From Alphaproteobacteria bacterium (lineage in GTDB: Bacteria; Pseudomonadota; Alphaproteobacteria; CBDBCS01; JAHZLG01): DNA of 5,179 bases. Made by a program: the position numbers and the translations under genes. How positions within the stretch are numbered: position 1 is the first letter of the stretch; each line of letters starts with the position of its first letter. This document shows, in pieces, positions 1 through 4,264 of the stretch. The notes under the pieces were generated by a model. The model saw only the letters and a program-made list of their open reading frames with translations. It did no database searches and was not told where the DNA came from. Where the stretch lies: NCBI GenBank assembly GCA_022599995.1, contig JAHZLG010000252.1, positions 1 to 5,179 of the forward strand, in the 5' to 3' direction.

Positions 1-409
1 AGAAATGATCGCCCGACCGCTCTTTTTCGATCAGCTTCTGATAGATGCGTCCGGTTGTCGTATTGTCGGCGCGCGTGGCGTTTTGATTCGTGAATCGTTC
101 GTAGTGGCCAATATCAAGGTCGGTTTCGGCACCGTCGTCGGTAACAAACACCTCGCCGTGCTCATAGGGGCTCATCGTGCCGGGGTCGACATTCAAGTAG
201 GGGTCAAGCTTGCAAAGCCTGACCGAGTAGCCGTGATCTAATAGCAATGCCCCAATCGAGGCCGAGGCAATCCCCTTCCCCAAAGAGGAGACGACGCCGC
301 CAGTGATAAAGATGTATTTCGTTGCCCTGCCGGCCTCTGCTTGCCGGTCCGCCACCGGTTGCAACGCAGAGTCAAAGTCCGTACGAGGAGGATGGACATC
401 AGTTGACAC
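1..409 (-). CDS. pyrG: CTP synthase, N-terminal part (cut by window edge)
   Basis: CTP synthase makes CTP from UTP, ATP and glutamine in the cytoplasm, the last step of pyrimidine nucleotide synthesis. The 136 residues visible cover the start of the synthetase (amidoligase) domain. The family P-loop GGVVSSLGKG is at residues 37-46, KLDPYLNVDPGTMSP at 67-81 (with the Mg-binding Asp at 75) and HGEVFVTDDGAETDLD at 84-99, followed by GHYERF and TTGRIY. The glutaminase domain lies beyond the left edge. The chosen start is a GTG with a GAGG Shine-Dalgarno-like sequence at 419-422, 9 bases upstream. It gives about 28 residues before TKYIFITGG, where E. coli has only three or four. There is no in-frame ATG nearer the conserved region. 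The alternatives are a TTG at residue 16, a GTG at residue 19 (353-355) and an upstream TTG at 428-430, none with a good ribosome site. It lies 22 bases downstream of secG and is probably co-transcribed with it. The identity is certain; the exact start is not. Confidence 0.95.
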   Translation of the reverse strand, partial: MSTDVHPPRTDFDSALQPVADRQAEAGRATKYIFITGGVVSSLGKGIASASIGALLLDHGYSVRLCKLDPYLNVDPGTMSPYEHGEVFVTDDGAETDLDIGHYERFTNQNATRADNTTTGRIYQKLIEKERSGDHF

Positions 410-431
410 GTTGGGAAGCCTCGCTAGCAAT

Positions 432-779
432 TTACTGCGAAAGCGGTACGTCGGGAGAATTGCCATCCTGTTGGCCATCCGTCCCCAAGACGGGGCTGGG
501 GACAGGGGAAAGCGGGGTAACCCCGTCATTACCAAGGGTTGGCGCGCTCACCTCTCGCCCTTGATTCGCAAGGACAGCAAGAAAAAGAGCCAAACACAGA
601 AACAAGGTTGCCAAGATAGCCGTCAGCCGGGTCAATAGGTTAGCCGTGCCGCGCACGGAAAGGAATTGCGACTGGCCGCCGCCAATGCCAAGAGCACCCC
701 CTTCGGTTCGTTGCAAAAGCACGATGCCGACCATGGCAACGGTTACAATCAGCAGGGCAATGAGAAGGATGTCTTCCAT
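432..779 (-). CDS. secG: SecG, preprotein translocase subunit
   Basis: SecG is the small auxiliary subunit of the SecYEG channel in the inner membrane and helps SecA-driven export. The 115-residue protein has the family layout. Membrane helix 1 is at about residues 4-22, followed by the cytoplasmic loop QRTEGGALGIGGGQSQFLS (23-41), the RGTANLLTRLTAILA segment (43-57) and membrane helix 2 at about 52-71. A polar tail of about 44 residues, rich in Pro, Gly, Asp and Gln, follows; such variable tails are common in alphaproteobacterial SecG. The start ATG has no strong Shine-Dalgarno sequence, but it places helix 1 exactly as in the family. A good promoter lies about 65 bases upstream (845-873), so secG is probably the first gene of a secG-pyrG transcript. 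In many alphaproteobacteria tpiA precedes secG; here there is only a repeat-rich spacer. Confidence 0.93.
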   Translation of the reverse strand: MEDILLIALLIVTVAMVGIVLLQRTEGGALGIGGGQSQFLSVRGTANLLTRLTAILATLFLCLALFLAVLANQGREVSAPTLGNDGVTPLSPVPSPVLGTDGQQDGNSPDVPLSQ

Positions 780-844
780 AGGAATGGCAATCTTGAAGTG
801 AACGGGATAACGATCCGTGGTATCATGGACGAAAATGTCGCGTA

Positions 845-873
845 TCTATACACAAACGGGACGCCAGTGTCGA
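845..873 (-). promoter_or_regulatory. Predicted sigma70-type promoter for secG-pyrG
   Basis: Read on the minus strand, the -35 box is TCGACA (868-873, five of six matches to TTGACA). A spacer of exactly 17 bases follows, then the -10 box TATAGA (845-850, four of six matches). Transcription would start near 838, giving a leader of about 60 bases before the secG ATG. The position and direction fit the only minus-strand operon in the window. This is a motif match only. Confidence 0.5.
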
Positions 874-938
874 TAACGGCGGTCGTGAGCGCGTCGTGAT
901 GGCGTGCCAATGGGTGGGGTATCATCGCCGCGTCCCAC

Positions 939-997
939 GGGGGATGCGCTCATCGAGGGGGCGATTACTGGGGGATGCGGTACTCGAGGGGGCGATT
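939..997 (+). repeat. Two-copy G-rich direct repeat, 28-base unit, period 31
   Basis: Copy 1 (939-966) and copy 2 (970-997) both read GGGGG-ATGCG, then a variable stretch, then TCGAGGGGGCGATT. They differ at three of 28 positions. Each copy contains two runs of five G, so the pair supplies four G5 runs. It lies in the spacer, not in a gene. Confidence 0.75.
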
Positions 998-1006
998 GGC
1001 TGTGAC

Positions 1007-1071
1007 GCATAGGGTGTTGGCTGTGGGTGTGGCATAGGGTGTGGGTGTGGGGCTGTGGCATAGGGTATGGG
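1007..1071 (+). repeat. GT-rich degenerate tandem repeat, period about 25
   Basis: The core GCATAGGGT recurs at 1007, 1032 and 1058, spaced by 25 and 26 bases. The cores are joined by GTGGGTGTGG-like sequence. The block contains at least seven runs of three or more G on the plus strand, several separated by 3-base loops (1037-1052), so it could form a G-quadruplex. It does not encode a recognisable protein. Confidence 0.65.
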
Positions 1072-1178
1072 CAATGTGCCGCGCATCCCCGTTTGGTATG
1101 GATAACTTACTGTCCTAAGTGGTGAGATTTTCCTTCTTGCCCCCCTTCATCTCTTCGCACCAGCAACCGATCAACAAC

Positions 1179-1182
1179 GGAG
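1179..1182 (+). promoter_or_regulatory. Shine-Dalgarno GGAG setting the DUF3179 gene start
   Basis: GGAG lies 7 bases before the ATG at 1190, an ideal distance. It favours this start over the in-frame GTG at 1259, which would give a shorter and more typical signal peptide. Confidence 0.6.
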
Positions 1183-1189
1183 ACCGACC

Positions 1190-2317
1190 ATGCCTCTTTG
1201 TCAGCGAATGCCACCGCAGCTATGCTATGCCCCGCGCTCGCGGGGGTTCCCCCATACAGTGACAACCCGAAAAGCAACCTTCATCTCTGTTGTGCTGGGA
1301 TTAGCGTTTTGCCTGCTGCCTGCGTTGTTGCAAGCGCAATCTTTTCCGTACGCCGAATTTCCTCTAACCGACTTTAGCAAATACGCCGTTCCGTTCACCG
1401 AGATTCAAGAAGGCGGCCCTCCCCGCGACGGCATTCCCGCCATCGATGATCCCCAATTCCTTGTCCTGACCTCTGACACCGACACCGGCCTGCCGCCGAC
1501 CGAGCCGGTTATCTCGGTGAACATCGATGGCGATCCCCGTGCCTACCCTCTCCGGTACTTGTTGTTTCATGAGATCGTGAACGACACCATCGGAGACAAG
1601 CACCTTGCCATCACCTTCTGCCCACTGTGCAATGCGGCGGTTGTCTACGATCGACAGGTCGAGGGAACTGTGTTGCGATTTGGCACCACCGGACGCTTGC
1701 GGCACTCCGATCTGCTGATGTACGATGACGCAACCGAATCGTGGTGGCAACAATTCACAGGCACTGCCATCATAGGTGCGTACCTTGATACAAAACTTGT
1801 TGCTCTGCCCTCGCGGCTTGAGTCGGTGGCACGATTTCACGAGCGGCATCCGACGGGGAAGCTGATGCGCGAGCCGACCTCGTTTCAACGACCTTACGGA
1901 TCGAATCCCTACCGCGGCTATGATAGCTTGTCTTCGCCCTTCCTTTATCGAGGGCAATTGCCTCGGGACATTGCCCCCCTTATCCGCGTCGTCTCCCTTC
2001 AAGACCGCCAACGGGCTTGGAGCCTGCCATTCATCGCAATCCAACGCCAAATCGTTCTGCTGCCCGATGCGAGCATTAGTCGGAACCCCACCACCGATGC
2101 CCAGCAAGAAGGGGCAATCATCGTGACCTGGCGGGCGGGACAGAATTCGGCACTCGATACCACGCGGGTCGCCGATGGCAAAGATGTCGGAAACATTGTC
2201 GTTCAACAACGAAACCGCAAGGGGCGACTCGAGGACATTCCCTATTTCATTGACTTTGCCTTTGCTTACCACGCATTCTTCCCCTACGGCATGATCATTA
2301 CTGGTGCGCAACAATAA
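1190..2317 (+). CDS. Exported DUF3179-domain protein, function unknown
   Basis: The 375-residue protein belongs to the DUF3179 family, whose biochemical role is not established. Conserved features seen are GGPPRDGIPAIDDPQF (75-90), the HEIVND segment (127-132), FCPLCNAAVVYDR (143-155, with a CxxC pair at Cys144 and Cys147), TTGRLRHSDLLMYDDATESW (166-185) and the C-terminal AYHAFFPYG (359-367). The CxxC pair could bind metal or form a disulfide, but that is inference. A hydrophobic segment at about 31-47 followed by LLQA-QS looks like a Sec signal peptide cut near residue 49, so the protein is probably periplasmic. LAFC is not a proper lipobox. The start is chosen for its GGAG site and gives an unusually long 30-residue segment before the hydrophobic core. 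A GTG at 1259 would give the tidy signal MTTRKATFISVVLG. It is divergent from secG and not obviously in an operon with yebC, which lies 207 bases downstream. Confidence 0.88.
   Translation: MPLCQRMPPQLCYAPRSRGFPHTVTTRKATFISVVLGLAFCLLPALLQAQSFPYAEFPLTDFSKYAVPFTEIQEGGPPRDGIPAIDDPQFLVLTSDTDTGLPPTEPVISVNIDGDPRAYPLRYLLFHEIVNDTIGDKHLAITFCPLCNAAVVYDRQVEGTVLRFGTTGRLRHSDLLMYDDATESWWQQFTGTAIIGAYLDTKLVALPSRLESVARFHERHPTGKLMREPTSFQRPYGSNPYRGYDSLSSPFLYRGQLPRDIAPLIRVVSLQDRQRAWSLPFIAIQRQIVLLPDASISRNPTTDAQQEGAIIVTWRAGQNSALDTTRVADGKDVGNIVVQQRNRKGRLEDIPYFIDFAFAYHAFFPYGMIITGAQQ
1230..1253 (+). other. GC-rich hairpin resembling a single type I-E CRISPR repeat
   Basis: CCCCGCG (1230-1236) pairs perfectly with CGCGGGG (1239-1245), and the overlapping GGGGG (1242-1246) can instead pair with CCCCC (1249-1253). 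The two foldings exclude each other. The element lies in the reading frame of the DUF3179 gene, before its signal peptide and just upstream of the alternative GTG start at 1259. It may therefore be leader RNA rather than coding sequence. Only one copy exists in the window, so it is not an array. Confidence 0.5.
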
Positions 2318-2334
2318 CATCAGTTGCCCGCACC
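2303..2334 (+). terminator. Possible terminator-like hairpin across the DUF3179 stop codon
   Basis: GGTGCGCAAC (2303-2312) can pair with GTTGCCCGCACC (2323-2334) over ten pairs with a two-base CC bulge. The 10-base loop contains the stop codon. No T-run follows, so it is not a classical intrinsic terminator. It could be a 3' end stabiliser or chance. Confidence 0.3.
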
Positions 2335-2370
2335 GCACCGCGACCGACCAGCTTGCTTTCGGCAGTGCAC

Positions 2371-2399
2371 TTGAACTTGCGGAAGGGCACCTATAGGAT
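2371..2399 (+). promoter_or_regulatory. Candidate promoter for yebC-ruvC-ruvA
   Basis: TTGAAC (2371-2376) and TAGGAT (2394-2399) each match the sigma70 consensus at four of six positions and are separated by exactly 17 bases. Transcription would begin near 2406, giving a leader of about 120 bases before yebC. The -10 box lies in the loop of the inverted repeat at 2384-2410. No alphaproteobacterial LexA box (GTTC-N7-GTTC) was found here. Confidence 0.4.
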
Positions 2400-2460
2400 G
2401 GCAGTGCCCTAGCGGGGTGACGGCAAATGTCACATTCATGGCGCATCGCCGAGAAGCGAT
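2384..2460 (+). repeat. Cluster of three inverted repeats in the yebC leader
   Basis: Three perfect inverted repeats follow each other. AGGGCAC/GTGCCCT is at 2384-2390 and 2404-2410 (13-base loop), GTGAC/GTCAC at 2417-2421 and 2429-2433 (7-base loop), and ATCGC/GCGAT at 2445-2449 and 2456-2460 (6-base loop). Two 8-base palindromes with a GTGCAC core flank them (2364-2371 and 2463-2470). They could be operator sites or leader RNA hairpins; none is followed by a T-run. Confidence 0.4.
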
Positions 2461-2524
2461 AGGGTGCACCGCTAGATAGGCACCACTCTTCTTCCTTGTC
2501 CCCCTCTTATCGTTCAAAGCAACC

Positions 2525-3277
2525 ATGGCAGGTCACTCAAAGTTCAAAAACATCATGCACCGCAAGGGGGCTCAGGACAAAAAACGAGCCCGTGTCTTCG
2601 CGAAAATTGGACGTGAGTTGATGGTGGCGGCGAAACTAGGCGGCGACGATGCGAGCGCCAACCCTCGCCTACGCACTGCCCTCTCTGCTGCCCGCGCCGA
2701 GAATATGCCGAAAGACAACATAGAGCGCGCAATCAAAAAAGGTGCTGGCGGCGGCGAAGGAACAAGCTACGAAGAAATCCGCTATGAGGGGCGGGCACCG
2801 GGCGGAGCATCGGTCATCGTCGAAGTGCTTACCGATAACCGTAATCGTACCGCCTCGGAAGTAAGGGCGACATTCAGCAAATTGGGTGGGTCGCTGGGCG
2901 AATCGAACTCGGTGCTGTTTCAATTCGATCGCCTTGCTTTTGCGCAGTATCCCACTGATACCGCCGACGAGGACTCCTTCTTCGAAACAGCCCTCGAGGC
3001 GGGTGCCGAGGACGTTGCCTCCGACGAGGACGGGCACGAAGCAATCGCCAATCCCGATAGCCTCCATAGTATGACCGAAGCCTTGACCGAAGCCTATGGC
3101 GAGCCGATCTCCTATGGCTTGATGTGGCGCACGAACCTGCCCACCGATGTGCCCTCGGACAAGGTGGCGAATTTCATGAAATTTCTGGATGCCCTCGAAG
3201 ACAATGACGACGTGCAGAAGCTTTATCACAACGGGGTGATCAGTGACGCCGATCTCGATGCGCTGGACGAAGACTGA
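2525..3277 (+). CDS. yebC: YebC/TACO1-family protein
   Basis: The 250-residue protein matches the YebC/TACO1 family along its full length. It begins with MAGHSKFKNIMHRKGAQDKK (1-20) and has AAKLGGDDASANPRLR (35-50), the RYEGRAPGGA segment (86-95), LTDNRNRTASEVR (102-114), the acidic ALEAGAEDV stretch (156-164) and the C-terminal ALEDNDDVQKLYHNG (223-237). The family was first described as DNA-binding regulators. More recent work links members to translation, including relief of ribosome stalling at proline-rich sequences, as for mitochondrial TACO1. A cytoplasmic role at the ribosome is therefore likely but not shown by the sequence. The start is fixed by the invariant MAGHSK N-terminus, although the Shine-Dalgarno sequence is weak (AAAG at most). 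Phe7 replaces the usual Trp. Adjacency to ruvC is a widespread bacterial arrangement. Confidence 0.96.
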   Translation: MAGHSKFKNIMHRKGAQDKKRARVFAKIGRELMVAAKLGGDDASANPRLRTALSAARAENMPKDNIERAIKKGAGGGEGTSYEEIRYEGRAPGGASVIVEVLTDNRNRTASEVRATFSKLGGSLGESNSVLFQFDRLAFAQYPTDTADEDSFFETALEAGAEDVASDEDGHEAIANPDSLHSMTEALTEAYGEPISYGLMWRTNLPTDVPSDKVANFMKFLDALEDNDDVQKLYHNGVISDADLDALDED

Positions 3278-3281
3278 CGGG

Positions 3282-3287
3282 TATAAT
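3282..3287 (+). promoter_or_regulatory. Consensus -10 box between yebC and ruvC
   Basis: A perfect TATAAT lies five bases after the yebC stop. No good -35 hexamer stands 16-18 bases upstream (the 17-base position reads TGCGCT). It could serve as a secondary promoter for ruvC-ruvA, with a leader of about 170 bases, or be chance. Confidence 0.3.
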
Positions 3288-3363
3288 CGCGGCAAGGGAT
3301 ATATCTTCCCCCTCATCGACAGCAACGCTTTGGACTTGACCGGGGAGTCAGCCGCAACCTAGG

Positions 3364-3383
3364 GGCACGAAGCACACCGTGCC
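3364..3383 (+). other. Small inverted repeat in the yebC-ruvC spacer
   Basis: GGCAC (3364-3368) pairs with GTGCC (3379-3383) across a 10-base loop and is followed within 7 bases by TTTT. As a terminator it is weak: the stem has only five pairs and the T-run is short and displaced. The rest of the 186-base spacer shows nothing else convincing. Confidence 0.2.
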
Positions 3384-3463
3384 AAACAAATTTTCACCTT
3401 GCTCCTGCATCGCGGTTGCCCTGCAGTGGCAACACAATGAATTACTTCGTGAGTGTACGCAGC

Positions 3464-4108
3464 ATGCAGTATGAGATCGTTTGTGGAATTGATCCGGGGC
3501 TGGTGCACACTGGTTATGCTGTTATCCAAAAAAACACAGGACACGCCCACTCTGCGACTGCCCTTGCGGAGCCCCTTTGCTCGGGGGTGCTGACCCCCGA
3601 CCGTGCCGACACGGTGATTGATCGCCTGTTGTTCCTAGCTGCAGGCATCAATGAGATCGCCAATGGTTGCGGCGTCACCCACATCTGCATGGAGTCCGTC
3701 TTTATTAACCCCAATCGCACCAATGCTGCCGCCAATCTGAAACTGGCGATGACCCGTGGTGCCCTGATGGTTTCTTGCATGGGCGGTAACCACAACCATG
3801 GGGGACACAATAAGCAATTCGACGATGCCCCAATATCCGAAGCGCAAGAAGCGATCACAGAGCAGCACGCCTCACAGGAAGACGCTCCCGTCAGGAAGGC
3901 ACAGGCGCCCCGCTCCTTCACCGAGCTTGCCCCAACCTCGGTGAAACAAGCCATTACAGGCAAGGGAAGGGCTACCAAAATCCAAGTAGCAGCCGCCCTG
4001 CCCTTTCATTTGCCCGGAATTGACGTTGTGGGGTTAAGAGCAGACGAAACCGACGCGCTTGCGATTGCCCTTGCCTACATCCTTCTCACCGGGGGACAGC
4101 GGCGATAA
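3464..4108 (+). CDS. ruvC: RuvC, Holliday junction resolvase, with an insertion
   Basis: RuvC is the dimeric endonuclease that cuts Holliday junctions at the end of recombinational repair, working with RuvAB. From the chosen ATG it has 214 residues, against about 173 in E. coli. The RNase H-like core is present: GIDPGL with catalytic Asp10, CMESVF with Glu77, and RADETDALAIA with Asp194 and Asp197, matching E. coli D7, E66, D138 and D141. VKQAITGKGRATK (160-172) matches the conserved VKQTVVG region. Between RGALMVSC (98-105) and FTELAPTSVKQ (152-162) lie about 40 residues not found in E. coli. The start at 3464 puts IDPG nine residues in, close to the family norm. An ATG at 3437 and a TTG at 3416 are alternatives, and none has a strong ribosome site. 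All four catalytic acids are kept, so the enzyme is probably active. Downstream is ruvA. Confidence 0.94.
   Translation: MQYEIVCGIDPGLVHTGYAVIQKNTGHAHSATALAEPLCSGVLTPDRADTVIDRLLFLAAGINEIANGCGVTHICMESVFINPNRTNAAANLKLAMTRGALMVSCMGGNHNHGGHNKQFDDAPISEAQEAITEQHASQEDAPVRKAQAPRSFTELAPTSVKQAITGKGRATKIQVAAALPFHLPGIDVVGLRADETDALAIALAYILLTGGQRR
3782..3913 (+). other. Polar insertion inside RuvC
   Basis: RuvC residues 107-150 open with a Gly/Asn/His-rich part (GGNHNHGGHNKQ) and continue with an acidic, Gln/Glu/Ala-rich stretch. The frame stays open and family sequence resumes on both sides, so this is an in-frame insertion, not a frameshift. It sits in the loop between a core strand and the VKQ segment and is probably disordered (inference). 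Confidence 0.7.
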
Positions 4109-4264
4109 CCGGCCTGCTTCTAGCCTTTCTAGCCTGCCTCTGGCCTGCTTGTTGTCTTCCTTGTGTCTTCGGGCTTTTCTTAGCCTCTCTCTTCTGCTCC
4201 CCCTACCCCTCCCCCTACCCCTTCCCCTACCCTTCTTGTTTATATTCATGAATCGTCGTGGCAC
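4109..4264 (+). other. Pyrimidine-rich ruvC-ruvA spacer
   Basis: The 156-base spacer is strongly C/T-rich on the plus strand. Its left part repeats GGCCTGCTT at 4111-4119 and 4142-4150 (period 31), with other TAGCCT motifs between. Its right part holds the CCCCTA repeat (4199-4234). A six-codon frame (4248-4268, MNRRGT) overlaps the ruvA start as ATGA, without a ribosome site of its own. No promoter was recognised. Confidence 0.5.
4199..4234 (+). repeat. CCCCCTACCCCT tandem repeat; G-quadruplex candidate on the minus strand
   Basis: Three 12-base units (4199-4210, 4211-4222, 4223-4234) read CCCCCTACCCCT, the third with three changes. The only purines are A at 4205, 4217 and 4229. The complement has six runs of three to five G with loops of one or two bases. 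This exceeds the usual quadruplex pattern, and the C strand could form an i-motif. Confidence 0.8.

Larger units (their letters stand above)
780..1189. other. Divergent non-coding spacer between secG and the DUF3179 gene
   Basis: This 410-base stretch separates two divergent genes. It holds the secG promoter near its left end and two families of G-rich tandem repeats (939-997 and 1007-1071). A 110-base AT-richer segment carries the Shine-Dalgarno sequence of the next gene. Open frames here encode only low-complexity peptides (His/Pro/Arg-rich on the minus strand) without family signatures or ribosome sites. No RNA gene was recognised, and no convincing -35/-10 pair was found for the rightward gene. 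Confidence 0.6.

Noticed and set aside
303..899. Plus-strand frames opposite pyrG and secG
   Set aside because: They lie antisense to two recognisable genes or in the promoter region and show no domain.
846..1061. Minus-strand frame encoding a His/Pro/Arg-rich peptide of 71 residues
   Set aside because: Its composition simply reflects the G-rich tandem repeats, and it has no ribosome site; it also overlaps the secG promoter.
939..1071. Mobile element or insertion-sequence remnant
   Set aside because: There are no terminal inverted repeats, target duplication or transposase fragment; the pattern is short tandem duplication.
1230..1253. CRISPR array
   Set aside because: There is only one repeat-like hairpin, no regularly spaced copies and no cas gene in the window.
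1364..2446. Open frame of 360 codons on the minus strand, antisense to the DUF3179 gene
   Set aside because: It is a shadow of the real plus-strand gene: no recognisable domain and low-complexity local composition, while the plus-strand frame has clear family motifs and a signal peptide.
2371..2524. LexA/SOS box upstream of the ruv genes
   Set aside because: Searching by eye for GTTC-N7-GTTC and GAAC-N7-GAAC gave only single half-sites (2373-2376 and 2512-2515) without partners.
2669..3325. Open frame of 218 codons on the minus strand over yebC
   Set aside because: It is antisense to a full-length, strongly conserved YebC and has no family signature of its own.
3336..3365. Promoter with TTGACC at 3336-3341 before ruvC
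   Set aside because: The -35 is good, but 17-18 bases downstream there is only CTAGGG or TAGGGG, a poor -10.
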